DNA of 64,000 bases from Parvularcula sp. BBD 1991-13 (GCA_001657385.1 LYSZ01000011.1:45776-109775), one strand, 5' to 3'. Shown: positions 43,756-53,270, counted from the first letter of the stretch. Notes: a model not told the origin generated them from the letters alone. Made by a program: numbers and translations.

Positions 43756-44289
43756 TCAACTGAAAGGAATGAAGCCGATGCCGGTCTCGAACCGCTTGTC
43801 ATTAAATTCGAGCACTTCCAACCGAAACGTGTTCAAAAATTCTTGATAGATCGCCTCCAGCACCGGGGCGAGCTTGCCGTCATATTCGAGCGGCGTGTGG
43901 ATCACCCGCTGCTGCGCGACGAAGACGTCGAAACTGTCGCCGGTGACTTCCACGGCGATCGCGGTGCGCAGCCAGAGCGAGCCGGAATCCTCCTGGTTGC
44001 GCACCGTCAGGGCGAGGCCGAACTGCACCGGCTCCAGGACGATGACCGGCTTGCGGCTGTAGCTGAAAGCCTCCTCGCCGTAATCGCGCAAGGGGTCGAA
44101 CGGACCGATCGGCGGGGCCGGCCGGACGCAGCCCGGATCGCAGTCCATATAGGCCGGAAACTCGCGGATGATCGCATCGGCAAGTCCCTTGCAGCGCAGG
44201 AGATTTTCGAAAGCGGCCGCGCCGTAGGCGGTAATCGCCTGTTTCAGCGTTTCAAATCGCGACGGGGCGTTCGCGGGGTCAGTCGTCAT
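43756..44289 (-). CDS. Conserved-looking hypothetical protein between rpiA and gor
   Basis: A 177-residue soluble protein without a recognised family. No signal peptide or membrane segment is visible. Regions that look structured are ETLKQAITAYGAAAFENLLRC, a Cys pair in MDCDPGCVRPAPP, and a predicted beta-rich second half (KPVIVLEPVQFGLALTVRNQEDSGSLWLRTAIAVEV...DSFDVFVAQQRVIHTPL). It lies 65 bp upstream of gor and about 80 bp downstream of rpiA on the same strand, so it may be co-transcribed. Function unknown. Confidence 0.65.
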   Translation of the reverse strand: MTTDPANAPSRFETLKQAITAYGAAAFENLLRCKGLADAIIREFPAYMDCDPGCVRPAPPIGPFDPLRDYGEEAFSYSRKPVIVLEPVQFGLALTVRNQEDSGSLWLRTAIAVEVTGDSFDVFVAQQRVIHTPLEYDGKLAPVLEAIYQEFLNTFRLEVLEFNDKRFETGIGFIPFS

Positions 44290-44368
44290 CGCTTCAATGG
44301 TCCTTCGCGCTGCCTTGCGCCTTACGGGCGAGGCTAGCGCGTTGCGCGCGGCGGCGCAAAAACCTTCC

Positions 44369-45064
44369 TCACGCGCGCTCGACCGTCACGCCGGTTTCAT
44401 CGCCGAAAATCGCCATATCCGCCATGGCGCAGAACAGCCCGGTTTCGATGACGCCGGGAAGGGCGCACAGGGCGTCGTTGAGGGCCGCGGGCGCGTCGAT
44501 GCGGCCGAGCGCGCAATCGACGATGTAGTTGCCGCCGTCGGTTGCGGCGCGCGCCCCCGGACCGCCGCGCAGGGTGAGGCCCGGCGCGGCGAAGCCGTGG
44601 ATCGCCAGCGCTTCGCGGATGCGCGCGACCGTGAGCGGCCACGCGAAGGCGTCGATCTCCACGGGCAGGGGGAAAGCGCCGAGATGCGCGACGCGCTTGG
44701 TCTTGTCGGCGATGACGATGAACCGCTTCGCGGCCGCGGCGACGATCTTTTCTCGCAGCAGCGCGCCGCCGCCGCCCTTGACGAGGTTAAGGTTCGGGTC
44801 GGCCTCGTCCGCGCCGTCCACGGCGAGGTCGAGTACGGTGGTTTCGTCCGGGGCGATGATCTCGACCCCCGCCGCCACGGCGAGCCGTTTCGTTTCCTCC
44901 GAGGTCGGAACGCCGCGCAGGACCCACCCTCCGGCGATCCGGTCACGGAGAATATCGATGAAGTGCGCCGCCGTCGAGCCGGTGCCGAGCCCCAGCGTCA
45001 TGCCGTCCTCGACATAAGTCGCCGCTTCCTCCGCGGCCTTGCGCTTGCCGAGTTCCTTGTCCAT
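44369..45064 (-). CDS. rpiA: Ribose-5-phosphate isomerase A
   Basis: Interconverts ribose 5-phosphate and ribulose 5-phosphate in the pentose phosphate pathway. Signature regions are DGMTLGLGTGSTAAHFI, the active-site LAVDGADEADPNLNLVKGGGGALLREKIVA and KRFIVIADKTKRVAHLG. The start is at 45064, because the ATG there overlaps the glmU stop by one base (TGATG) and gives the family N-terminus; the frame extends to 45109 inside glmU. Length is 231 residues. Confidence 0.95.
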   Translation of the reverse strand: MDKELGKRKAAEEAATYVEDGMTLGLGTGSTAAHFIDILRDRIAGGWVLRGVPTSEETKRLAVAAGVEIIAPDETTVLDLAVDGADEADPNLNLVKGGGGALLREKIVAAAAKRFIVIADKTKRVAHLGAFPLPVEIDAFAWPLTVARIREALAIHGFAAPGLTLRGGPGARAATDGGNYIVDCALGRIDAPAALNDALCALPGVIETGLFCAMADMAIFGDETGVTVERA

Positions 45065-46413
45065 CAGTCCTTCTTTCCCTTGTGTATCTCGTGAAAGCGC
45101 GCCGCCCAACCCTCGATGGCGGCCTGGCGCCCGCGCGCGACGGCGAGATCGCCGGGCGCGACGGTTTTGGTGATGACCGAGCCGGACCCCACATACGCGC
45201 CGTCGCCGATCGACAGGGGCGCAACCAGCGCGGAGTTCGATCCGATGAAGGCGCCCGCGCCGATGGTCGTCTTGTGTTTGTTGTAGCCGTCATAGTTGCA
45301 GGTGATGGTCCCGGCGCCGATATTCGCCCCCGCGCCGATCTCCGCGTCGCCGATATAGCTCAGATGGCTGACTTTCGCGCCGTCGCCGATCGCCGCCTTC
45401 TTCACCTCGACGAAATTGCCGATCCTGGCGGCGGCGCCGATCTCCGCGCCGGGGCGCAGGCGCGCGAACGGCCCGACGACCGCGCCCGCGGCGATGCGCG
45501 CGCCTTCAAGATGCGAGAAGGGGTTGATCCGCGCGCCGTCCGCGATCTCGACGCCCGGCCCGAACACCACGTTCTGACCGATCACGACGTCGCGGCCGAC
45601 GATCGTGTCATGGGAGAAATAGACCGTGGACGGATCGGCGAGCGTCGCGCCGTTTTCCATCGCCCGCTCGCGCATCCGCTTCTGGAACGCCGCTTCGGCG
45701 TCGGCGAGTTCGGATCGGGCGTTGACGCCCATCACTTCCGCCGCGTCGGCTTCGATCACGGCGCAGGCGCGCCCGTCCGCGCGGGCGAGGGCGACGATGT
45801 CGGTGAGGTAGTATTCTCCCTTGGCGTTGTCGTTGCCGATATCCTTGAGACGCGCCCGCAAAAACGCGCCGTCGATCGCCATGACGCCGGAATTGCACAA
45901 GGCGATTGCAAGCTCTTCGGGGCTTGCGTCCCGCGCTTCGACGATGGCGGCGAGGGCGCCCGTTTCATCGCGCTTCAGCCGGCCATAGGCGCCGGGATCG
46001 CCGGGCGTGAAGCCGAGGACGGCCACCGCCGCGCCGGCGGCGATTTCGTCGGCCAGCGCGTGCATGGTTTCCGGTCGGACCAGCGGCGTGTCGGCGTAGA
46101 GCACCAGCGCTGCGCCGCAAAAGCCCTCAAGCGCGGGCAGGGCCTGCGCGACCGCGTGGGCGGTGCCCTGCGGCGGGGTCTGAACCGCCGTCGTAATCCG
46201 CGGATCGATCCCCTTTGCGACCTCGCCGACCTCCGGCGCGTGGTCGCCGATGACCACCGCCATGCGTTCCGGGTCAAGTCGTCGGGCTGCGTCGATGATA
46301 TGGCCGATCATCGGCAGGGCGCCGATTTCGTGCAACACCTTGGGCGTGGCGGATCGCATCCGGGTCCCATGACCGGCGGCGAGAATGACGGCGGCGATGG
46401 CGGGATCGGTCAT
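45064..46413 (-). CDS. glmU: Bifunctional UDP-N-acetylglucosamine pyrophosphorylase/glucosamine-1-phosphate N-acetyltransferase
   Basis: Makes UDP-GlcNAc for peptidoglycan and lipopolysaccharide. The N-terminal uridyltransferase motif is VILAAGHGTRMRSATPKVLHEIG. The C-terminal half is a left-handed beta-helix of hexapeptide repeats (for example RIGNFVEVKKAAIGDGAKVSHLSYIGDAEIGAGANIGAGT), with the acetyltransferase motif TCNYDGYNKHKTTIGAGAFIGSN. The start at 46413 (MTDPAIAAV) has GGACGAG upstream and is preferred to the ATG at 46434. Length is 449 residues. It is coupled to rpiA and divergent from gph. Confidence 0.96.
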   Translation of the reverse strand: MTDPAIAAVILAAGHGTRMRSATPKVLHEIGALPMIGHIIDAARRLDPERMAVVIGDHAPEVGEVAKGIDPRITTAVQTPPQGTAHAVAQALPALEGFCGAALVLYADTPLVRPETMHALADEIAAGAAVAVLGFTPGDPGAYGRLKRDETGALAAIVEARDASPEELAIALCNSGVMAIDGAFLRARLKDIGNDNAKGEYYLTDIVALARADGRACAVIEADAAEVMGVNARSELADAEAAFQKRMRERAMENGATLADPSTVYFSHDTIVGRDVVIGQNVVFGPGVEIADGARINPFSHLEGARIAAGAVVGPFARLRPGAEIGAAARIGNFVEVKKAAIGDGAKVSHLSYIGDAEIGAGANIGAGTITCNYDGYNKHKTTIGAGAFIGSNSALVAPLSIGDGAYVGSGSVITKTVAPGDLAVARGRQAAIEGWAARFHEIHKGKKD

Positions 46414-46612
46414 GGGCGGCTCGTCCTGTTGCAATGGGCGCGCGTCGTGCGGCTTCTACACGCCGGCGGCGGCGCTGCGAACGCCTAGCGTGCTGGCGCG
46501 ATTCGCCATAAGACGCGCGTAAAAGTAAAGTGCGTGAACGGCGAAATCGAGGCGTCGACGGCGCGGCGGGGCGAAGAAGAAAAAGAAAAAAGGGGTGAGG
46601 GGGGATGCGACG

Positions 46613-47299
46613 ATGCTGAAGGGCGCGACAGTGATCTTCGACCTAGACGGCACGCTGATCGACACCGCGGCCGATCTCGCCGCGTCCATGAACCATGCCC
46701 TTGCGGCGGCGGGCCTGGCGCCGGTTCCCGTCGGGGAGGTGCGTCACCTGGTCGGTCACGGCGGGCGCATGATGCTCATGCGCGGGTATGAGCTTGTCGC
46801 CGGCCGGGCTGCCGACACGGCCGAACTGGATTTAGCCTTTGATCGTTTCACCGAGCATTATCAAGAAAATATAGCTGTTTCTTCAACTCCTTTTGAGGGT
46901 GTGGTCGGCCTGATCGAGCGATTGCGCGCCGAGCGCGCGGCGATCGCGATCTGCACCAACAAGCGCGAGGCGCTTGCGGCGCGGCTTATTGATGCGCTTG
47001 GCCTGCGCGCGCATTTCGACGTGATCGTCGGCGCCGACACCGCCGGCGTCGCCAAGCCCGACCCGGCGCCCGTGCGTCTCTGTCTGAAGGCGACGGGAGC
47101 GGCCCACGCGGCGTTTATCGGCGACAGCGACACCGATATCCGTGCGGCGCAGGCTGCGGGCCTGCCCTGTCTGCTCGCGACGTTCGGCTACGGGCCTGTT
47201 GCGCTCAGGGCGCAGGCCGCAGCGTCATTCGATGCCTATGACGGCGCTTTCGAGGCGCTGTTGCGGTCCGTCCTGTCGGCGCCGGCCCCGTTTTCCTGA
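46613..47299 (+). CDS. gph: HAD-family phosphoglycolate phosphatase
   Basis: Dephosphorylates 2-phosphoglycolate, clearing a damage product of DNA repair and Calvin-type side reactions. HAD motif I is VIFDLDGTLIDTAADLA, motif II IAICTNKREA, motif III KPDPAPVRLCL and motif IV FIGDSDTDIRAAQAAG. The ATG at 46613 has a G-rich ribosome-binding site (GAGGGGGG) just far enough upstream; an ATG at 46595 lies inside that G-run and is less likely. Length is 228 residues. It is divergent from glmU, a common alphaproteobacterial pairing. Confidence 0.9.
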   Translation: MLKGATVIFDLDGTLIDTAADLAASMNHALAAAGLAPVPVGEVRHLVGHGGRMMLMRGYELVAGRAADTAELDLAFDRFTEHYQENIAVSSTPFEGVVGLIERLRAERAAIAICTNKREALAARLIDALGLRAHFDVIVGADTAGVAKPDPAPVRLCLKATGAAHAAFIGDSDTDIRAAQAAGLPCLLATFGYGPVALRAQAAASFDAYDGAFEALLRSVLSAPAPFS

Positions 47300-47337
47300 G
47301 CGGTCCGCGCCTCGAAACAGCGGCGGTTGCCCTCGTC

Positions 47338-47538
47338 TTAGCTCGCCTCGGCGGCGGCCATGCGCGTCGGCATGCCGTTCACCATGTCGCTGCGGACATC
47401 CGTGCGGGCAGATCGCATGGTCGATACGAACCCTTCGTCTTTCATTTCGACCACGACGTCGAAGCCGCGTTTGCGCCAGAAGTCCTGGATTTTTTGAGCG
47501 AGGCGGTTTGCACCATCTTTGTCGCACAGGTCAGCCAT
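47338..47538 (-). CDS. Small hypothetical protein
   Basis: A 66-residue protein starting MADLCDKDGANRLAQKIQDF; the frame continues to an ATG at 47607, but the shorter form removes a poorly conserved-looking prefix. It has a helix (ANRLAQKIQDFWRKRGF), a strand (DVVVEMKDEG) and a second basic region rich in Arg and Met (STMRSARTDVRSDMVNGMPTRM). No known motif was recognised, although the look is that of a small conserved alphaproteobacterial regulator. It is divergent from the S24-like repressor, with an AT-rich 200-bp spacer between them. Confidence 0.55.
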   Translation of the reverse strand: MADLCDKDGANRLAQKIQDFWRKRGFDVVVEMKDEGFVSTMRSARTDVRSDMVNGMPTRMAAAEAS

Positions 47539-47707
47539 TGAGTAACCCCGAGCTATGCTTTGAACGTTTCCACCATTGCACGATATAAGATATGCTGATT
47601 TTTTCAAGACTGTAATTTCAAATTTTATACTCCTCAGTTTCCATTATACTCCTGAAACAGTCACGTTTTAGAAATTTTTAGTGGTGTTTTATCGCGCGAT
47701 AAGCTAA

Positions 47708-47733
47708 GCTTATATAAGCCTGGCTTATATAAT
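47708..47733. promoter_or_regulatory. Palindromic operator and -10 region of the S24-like repressor gene
   Basis: GCTTATATAAGC (47708-47719) is a perfect 12-bp palindrome and is repeated as GCTTATATAAT at 47723-47733, a 15-bp period. The second copy contains a TATAAT-like -10, right before the ribosome-binding site (GGAGGG). Binding of the encoded protein here would repress its own transcription. Confidence 0.65.
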
Positions 47734-47745
47734 GGAGGGCGTGTT

Positions 47746-48405
47746 ATGAAGGTTGCGGATCCTCCCCCCGCAGCGCGTTCCATCGGCGAACGCATCAAGC
47801 AGGCGCGCAAGGCGCAAGGGCTGAGCCAGGCGGATCTGGCCCGCCGCCTCGGGGTCAGCCAGCCGGCCGTCGCCAACTGGGAAAGCGGCGTGCACGACCC
47901 GCGGCGGCTGATGCTCGCGGCGCTCGCCGAGGCGCTGGAAACCCCCCTCGACTGGCTTTCGGCCGGCGACCGCTCGGCGGCGGAGAGCGACAAGCACGCC
48001 GCGGCGGCCTATATCCGCCGGCCCCTGCGCCACGTGCCCTTGATCAGCATGCGCGCGGCCGGGCTGTTCGCCCGCGACCCGGAGGCCGATCCGCACGCCA
48101 TGGCGGAAGACTATATCCCTGTCACCGCCGGCTCGACCAAGCTGTTCGCCGTGTTCCTGAACGATCCCGCGGTCAATCTCGCATTCCTGCCGGACACGCT
48201 CGTCGTGGTCGACTACCAGGACCGTGCCCCGGACGACGGCGATTACTGCCTCGCCTATGTCAATGAGCGGCCGCTCCTGCGGCGGTGGCGGGCGGCCCCG
48301 CCCCGATTCGATCCGCATACGAGCGAAACCGGCTATGAGGCGATCCCCTACAACGCCGCGATGATCGTCATCGGCTGCGTGCGGTTTTCGATCCGGCTGC
48401 ACTGA
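47746..48405 (+). CDS. XRE-family repressor with degenerate S24 (LexA/CI-like) domain
   Basis: A two-domain repressor of 219 residues. An N-terminal Cro/CI helix-turn-helix (residues 13-70, GLSQADLARRLGVSQPAVANWESG) is joined to a C-terminal domain with the S24 peptidase fold. The AAG at 104-106 is a vestigial cleavage-site candidate. The usual nucleophile motif GDSM aligns to NDPAV (139-143) and the general-base Lys region reads NERPLLRRW, so both catalytic residues seem to be missing and RecA-stimulated self-cleavage is unlikely. It more probably senses a ligand through the fold. Palindromes directly upstream suggest autoregulation. No phage genes surround it. Confidence 0.82.
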   Translation: MKVADPPPAARSIGERIKQARKAQGLSQADLARRLGVSQPAVANWESGVHDPRRLMLAALAEALETPLDWLSAGDRSAAESDKHAAAAYIRRPLRHVPLISMRAAGLFARDPEADPHAMAEDYIPVTAGSTKLFAVFLNDPAVNLAFLPDTLVVVDYQDRAPDDGDYCLAYVNERPLLRRWRAAPPRFDPHTSETGYEAIPYNAAMIVIGCVRFSIRLH

Positions 48406-48445
48406 CGCCGGCTGGCGCGCCTCCGGGGCGCCCCAATGCGGGCGG

Positions 48446-48475
48446 CCCCGATTCAAGCGACCCCGATTCAAGCGA
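48446..48475. repeat. Two 15-bp tandem repeats
   Basis: CCCCGATTCAAGCGA occurs at 48446-48460 and 48461-48475, with partial copies on both sides. It fills the spacer between the convergent repressor and hybrid-kinase genes. Confidence 0.75.
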
Positions 48476-48506
48476 TCCCGACGACCCTGATTGGGCGGCC
48501 CTTGCA

Positions 48507-51416
48507 TCATGCGGCTTTGCGTTCGTAGTCGGCGATGACGTCGGGCAGGGCTTTCATGGTCTTGCGATAGATCGCGGCGGTCGCCTTGACGCTGTTTGCA
48601 AGTTCATGGGCGGGCGCATCGTCGGCGGCCTTGCGCTCGAGCGCGCCGCAGGACTGCGCCAGCAGCGTGGCGCCGACATTGAGGCTCATGGATTTCAGCG
48701 CATGCGCCGCGCTGCGCAACGCCGCATTGCCGGCGCCGTCATTGGCGACGAGGATTTTCTGCATGGCGCCGCGCGCGTGTTCCCCGAACAGCGTCAGCGC
48801 CCGCAGGGGCAGGGCGCCTGCGCCGTCGTTCGACCCCTGCATGGCGGAAAGCTGATTGAGCGTGTGCGGATCGAAATAGGCGTACCCGCCGGCCGCGTCG
48901 CTGGACGCGTCACGGGGGGCGTCGCCATTCGCATCGCCGGTCTGATCGAGGGGGGCCTCAAGCGCGCCCGGTTGCGGCGCCGGCGGCGAGGTGCGCTCGA
49001 GAATCGGCTTTTGCAGGCTGTTATGGGCGAGTTTCGACGTCAGGTGCTTGGCGATGACCGCGGACAGAGCGTCGATGGTGAACGGCTTGGGCAGGAAGTC
49101 GTTCATTCCCGCCTCGCGCCAGGGAATGTTGCTGTTCGCCACATGGGCGGTGAGGGCGACGATCGGCGCCGGTTTCCTGCGCAGGCGATCTTCAAGGGCG
49201 CGGATCGCGCGGGTCGCTTCGAACCCGTCCATTTCCGGCATGGAGCAATCCATCAGGATAAGGTCGAACCGTTGCGTTTCGACCGCGCGCACCGCGTCGA
49301 GACCGTTTTCGGCCAGCGTCGGCTGAAGGTTGAGACGCTGCAGGGCTTCCCTGACGACCTCGCGGTTGACGATGCTGTCGTCCGCCGCGAGGATCCGCTG
49401 TCCCTCGAAGGTGGTGAAGCCAGGCGCGCCCCGCGCGCCATTGTTGACGGCCGCGCGGCCGCGCAACGCGCCATCGAAAATCCGTGCGATCTGGTCCATC
49501 ACGTCCGGCCGCGACAGCGGCGACAGCAGGATGTCCCCGGCGAGCCCCTGTTCGAGCAGCGCGTCCGGCGCGGCGTCACCAAGCTCGCATACGCACACCC
49601 GCGCGGGTATCCACCGGTCCGGCGCCCGCCTGACGCTTTCTTCGAGCCGGCCGTAGAAGTCGGGCGACGCAAAGATCATGTCCGCATGGGAAAGACTGGC
49701 CGCGCGGGCCTTTCCGGCGTCGACGATCTGCGCCGCGACGCCGGTTTCCTTCAGGTAATGGGCGAGCGCTTTCGCCGTCGCGGGGCCGTCAATGGCGATG
49801 ACGGCGCGTTTTTTCTCATGGCGCCGGGGCGCGGCGGCGGGCGGCTCGAGGGTCTTCGCGGGCAGGCTGAAGTAAAACCGCGACCCCTTGTCCTTGCGGC
49901 TGGCGACGCCGATCGAACCGCCCATCGCCTCCACCAGCCGGCGGCTGATCGCAAGGCCGAGGCCGGTGCCGCCGAAGCGCCGGGTCGTCGTCTGATCCGC
50001 TTGGGAAAAGGCGTCGAAGATGATGTTCTGCTTGTCGGCGCAGATGCCCGGGCCGGTGTCGGTGACGGAAAACTCGATCACGTCTTCGTCGTCCGCGCCC
50101 GCCTCAACGCCCTTGCCGGTCAGGCGCCGCGCGGAGACAAGAACGTACCCGGACTGGGTGAATTTAAGCGCGTTGCTGACCAGGTTGGAGATGACCTGGT
50201 TAATTCGCACCGGGTCGCCCTCGATTCTGGCCGGGGTGTTCGGCGCGACGTAGACGGCGAGGTCGATACCCTTCGATGCGGCATGCTCCCAGAACAGGCT
50301 GACCACGTCGTCGATGACGTCGGTCGGCGCGACGGGAATTTTCTCGATTTCGAGCCGTCCCGCCTCGATCTTGGAAAAATCGAGGATGTCGTTGATGATG
50401 GCGAGCAGGCTCTTGCCCGATTTCGCGATCACGTCGGCGTAGCGTTTCTGCCGCGGCGCCAGCTGGGCCTTGCTGAGAAGTTCGGCCATCACCATCATCC
50501 CGTTCATTGGCGTACGGATTTCATGGCTCATGATGGCGAGAAACTCCGACTTGGCGAGGTTGGCCGCCTCGGCGGCCTCCTTGGCTTTCTGCAACTGTTC
50601 GGTGCGGCTCTGGACCACCTTCTGCAGATCCCGCTGGTGCGCCTGTAATTTGGCGTCCCGCTCCTGAAGCTGATCAAGCATGTTGTTGAGCGTGCCGGCG
50701 AGCTGGCCCGTTTCGTCGTCGGCGTCCTGTCTGGCGCGCACCGAGAAGTCCCCGGTCTCGCGCACCCGGCGCATGACGCTGACGAGTTCGAGCAGCGGTC
50801 CGGTGATGGACCGCTGAAGCCGCAGCGCGATGAGAACGCCGATGCCGCCGGCGAACACCGCCGCGATGGCGGCGTCGTAGATCAACAGGCCGATGCGGTT
50901 AGCGAGCGACTCGCCTGTCGCGAAGATCGTCAGTTCACCGACGGCGCCCGCGCCGTCCGGCGCCTCGATCGCGACGCTGGCGCGCACGGTCCGGTGCGCG
51001 GCGGTGAAGAGGTAATGCGGCAGGAAGGAGGGCCGCGGTCCTGAGGGCGGCGGGATGGCGCGCTCGCGCACGGCCCCGTCCCCGGTTTCGATAAACAGGG
51101 CGCCGTCCGGGGTTCTGATGCGGGCATAGTCGATCGCCGGCACCAGCGTCAGGTTTTTCTGCAAGCCGGCCAGCGCCCTTTCGGGATCGTTCCGCGCCAC
51201 CGGCGCCGCCGCCGTCGAGGCGAGGACGTTGGCGATGATCGTCAGCTCTTTCTGCCGGTCGCGGTTGTGATGCTGCACCTCGCGGCCGATTGACGACGCG
51301 GTGGCGATGCATACGGCGCCGAAAATGGCGATCACCACAAAGGTGGTCAGCCGTGAGCGCAAGGATTTCTCAGGCTTGGGGCTTTCAGGCTTCAACAAGG
51401 CGGACGTCCGGCGCAT
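48507..51416 (-). CDS. Hybrid sensor histidine kinase with receiver and HPt domains (BarA-like layout)
   Basis: A 969-residue membrane kinase. Two transmembrane helices (about 23-45 and 176-199) bracket a 130-residue periplasmic sensor. A HAMP domain (200-252) and a coiled coil lead to the HisKA domain with His298 ([15 protein letters not shown]) and the ATPase domain ([18 protein letters not shown]). The first receiver-like region (about 530-650) lacks an acceptor Asp at the expected position ([10 protein letters not shown]) and is probably a pseudo-receiver. The second is intact ([21 protein letters not shown]). The C-terminal HPt has its His in [14 protein letters not shown]. The output is a phosphorelay; its partner may be the neighbouring response regulator-kinase. 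Confidence 0.92.
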   Translation of the reverse strand: MRRTSALLKPESPKPEKSLRSRLTTFVVIAIFGAVCIATASSIGREVQHHNRDRQKELTIIANVLASTAAAPVARNDPERALAGLQKNLTLVPAIDYARIRTPDGALFIETGDGAVRERAIPPPSGPRPSFLPHYLFTAAHRTVRASVAIEAPDGAGAVGELTIFATGESLANRIGLLIYDAAIAAVFAGGIGVLIALRLQRSITGPLLELVSVMRRVRETGDFSVRARQDADDETGQLAGTLNNMLDQLQERDAKLQAHQRDLQKVVQSRTEQLQKAKEAAEAANLAKSEFLAIMSHEIRTPMNGMMVMAELLSKAQLAPRQKRYADVIAKSGKSLLAIINDILDFSKIEAGRLEIEKIPVAPTDVIDDVVSLFWEHAASKGIDLAVYVAPNTPARIEGDPVRINQVISNLVSNALKFTQSGYVLVSARRLTGKGVEAGADDEDVIEFSVTDTGPGICADKQNIIFDAFSQADQTTTRRFGGTGLGLAISRRLVEAMGGSIGVASRKDKGSRFYFSLPAKTLEPPAAAPRRHEKKRAVIAIDGPATAKALAHYLKETGVAAQIVDAGKARAASLSHADMIFASPDFYGRLEESVRRAPDRWIPARVCVCELGDAAPDALLEQGLAGDILLSPLSRPDVMDQIARIFDGALRGRAAVNNGARGAPGFTTFEGQRILAADDSIVNREVVREALQRLNLQPTLAENGLDAVRAVETQRFDLILMDCSMPEMDGFEATRAIRALEDRLRRKPAPIVALTAHVANSNIPWREAGMNDFLPKPFTIDALSAVIAKHLTSKLAHNSLQKPILERTSPPAPQPGALEAPLDQTGDANGDAPRDASSDAAGGYAYFDPHTLNQLSAMQGSNDGAGALPLRALTLFGEHARGAMQKILVANDGAGNAALRSAAHALKSMSLNVGATLLAQSCGALERKAADDAPAHELANSVKATAAIYRKTMKALPDVIADYERKAA

Positions 51417-51548
51417 TGACTACCATGGGCGCGCATCATCGCGTCAATTGCTTGCCAATGTATTTCCCGCCGGGTTGTGAAAAGACTTTTTAATACAATT
51501 TTGGTTGTTTAACGACAGGCGGATCGCTCCGGCGGAAAAACTTGGTTA

Positions 51549-52826
51549 ATGATGAGCCCTGCGCGAATCCTTCTCGTGGACGACGACCCGATCATGCTGG
51601 AGCTGGCTTCGACGCGGCTTCGCGAGGCGGGGTACGACGTCAACGCCTGCGCCGACGGCGTTCGCGCCCTGGTGGCGCTGGAGCGGGACGGGGCGGATCT
51701 CGTCATTTCCGATATCGACATGCCGATCCTGAACGGGTTCGAACTGACGAAGATCATTCGCGCTCATCCCCGCCTGAGCGAAAAGCCGGTCATCGTCATC
51801 ACCTCCAGCGATGGCGGCGAGGCGGTGGACGAGGCGTTCGCCGCCGGCGCCACGTCGTTCCTCTCCAAGCCGATCAACTGGTCGTTGTTCAACCACTCGG
51901 TGCGCTTTGTCCTGCGCGCCAGCGAGACCCAGCGCGCCCTGCGCGAGGCGCGCGACCGGGCCGAGGCGGGGGACCGTTTCAAGGACAATCTCATGTCCGT
52001 GATGAGCCATGAGTTGCGCACGCCCCTGAACGCCATCATCGGCTTCGGACAGCTCGTCGCCGCCCATTTCGACAAGCAGGACGACACGGTCAATAAAGAG
52101 TATACGGATTATATTCTCGAAAGCGGAAAGCGGTTGCTGAATTCTGTATCCGACATGTTGCTTGCGTCGGAGGCGCGCACCGGCTCGATCGCCATCAGCG
52201 AGACGAGCGCAACCGTCGAGGAAATCGTCGCGGACGCGCTTGCGTCCCTTGAAAAGTCCATCGCCATTTCCGGCGCGAAGATCTCGGTCAAGCTGCAGAA
52301 CCCGCGCCAGGAGGTCCGCTGCGACCAGGCGCTCCTGTCCCGGGCGATCGGGAAGCTGGTCGACAATTCGATCAAGTTCGGCCGGCGCGGCGTTCGCGTC
52401 TTGATCGCCTCGGCGCTGACCCCCGCCGGCGACCTGGCGCTGCTGGTCAAGGACGACGGGCCCGGCGTGCCGCGCGACAAGGTTGACGAGTTCAAGGCGA
52501 TGTTCGCCCAGTCGGACATGTCAATCAGCCGCTCGAAGGAGGGGCTGGGCCTCGGCATTCCCCTGACTCAGGCGATCGCCCAGGCCCACGGCGCCGCTTT
52601 CCGGCTGAGTTCGCGGGGCGACGGAGCCGCCGAAGATGTCGGTGCGGACGGATGCGAAAAGGCGCGCGCGCAAGGCGGCACGGAATGCGTCGTCGTCCTC
52701 CCCGCGGCCCGCCTTCGTCCCCTGGCGGCGGACATGGCCGCGCCCGGCGACGGCGCATCTTCCGACGATCCGGGGCGCGCTGCCCCGGAGGCGGCGACAC
52801 CTGGGCCGGCTCGGCGCACGGCCTGA
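51549..52826 (+). CDS. Response regulator-histidine kinase hybrid
   Basis: A soluble 425-residue protein with the inverted order receiver first, kinase second. The receiver has its acceptor at Asp55 (LVISDIDMPILNGFEL) and Lys in FLSKPINW. A short helix leads to HisKA with His154 (VMSHELRTPLNAIIGF) and an ATPase domain with N-box DNSIKFG, DDGPGVP and GLGLGIPLTQAIAQAHG. No membrane segment is present. The 90-residue C-terminal tail is Ala/Arg/Pro-rich and looks disordered. It is divergent from the BarA-like kinase, with about 130 bp between the genes, so the two probably form a multi-step relay in which this receiver takes phosphate from the other's HPt domain. Confidence 0.88.
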   Translation: MMSPARILLVDDDPIMLELASTRLREAGYDVNACADGVRALVALERDGADLVISDIDMPILNGFELTKIIRAHPRLSEKPVIVITSSDGGEAVDEAFAAGATSFLSKPINWSLFNHSVRFVLRASETQRALREARDRAEAGDRFKDNLMSVMSHELRTPLNAIIGFGQLVAAHFDKQDDTVNKEYTDYILESGKRLLNSVSDMLLASEARTGSIAISETSATVEEIVADALASLEKSIAISGAKISVKLQNPRQEVRCDQALLSRAIGKLVDNSIKFGRRGVRVLIASALTPAGDLALLVKDDGPGVPRDKVDEFKAMFAQSDMSISRSKEGLGLGIPLTQAIAQAHGAAFRLSSRGDGAAEDVGADGCEKARAQGGTECVVVLPAARLRPLAADMAAPGDGASSDDPGRAAPEAATPGPARRTA

Positions 52827-53018
52827 CGTTCCTGGCGGTGGTTATCGCGTCTTCACCCTATGCGACCGAACCGCGCGGCTTGATCTCGACGCGGAATGGC
52901 AGATGTCTCTCATATTCTTGAGGGCGTGCCGCTCAGCGGGAGAGCGCTGCGTTCACGCCGTATCGGCTCAATCTTCTTTAAACGGCTATGTCACCGAGAA
53001 TCAGCGGCATGACGCGTC

Positions 53019-53270
53019 TTACAAATACCGGCGACGCATGTAGTAGCTCAAGTTCTGCCGTTGCATCTCCTCGATGTAAGTAGTATCTGCGCGGTCTTTA
53101 TCGCTCATACGTCCACTTTCATCAGCTTGCTGCTGATTGGCGTCTTGCGTTTCCGCATTAAACAATCCCGTGTTATCCAATGGCGGACCGGCCAGGAACA
53201 TAAGAAAGCTTCGTATCCATTTTGCGACGCCCCGTTCTCCGTGCGTGTCATGATTGGCGACTGGTTTCAT
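53019..53270 (-). CDS. Small hypothetical protein at the end of the peptide-modification operon
   Basis: An 83-residue protein of unknown family, starting at 53270 with GAGGAGCG upstream. It has a hydrophobic stretch (WIRSFLMFLAGPPL, residues 17-30), a Gln/Asp-rich middle and a basic aromatic C-terminus (YYMRRRYL). It follows the aminoacyl-tRNA-synthetase-like gene on the same strand by about 50 bp. It could be a second peptide substrate, an immunity or transport helper, or unrelated; nothing in the sequence decides this. Confidence 0.55.
   Translation of the reverse strand: MKPVANHDTHGERGVAKWIRSFLMFLAGPPLDNTGLFNAETQDANQQQADESGRMSDKDRADTTYIEEMQRQNLSYYMRRRYL

Noticed and set aside
47746..48405. 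Part of a prophage because of the CI/LexA-like repressor
   Set aside because: Neighbours are housekeeping and signalling genes; no integrase, structural phage gene or attachment repeat was seen.
48606..50648. A 680-codon frame opposite the hybrid kinase
   Set aside because: The minus-strand kinase has all domain motifs; the opposite frame has none.
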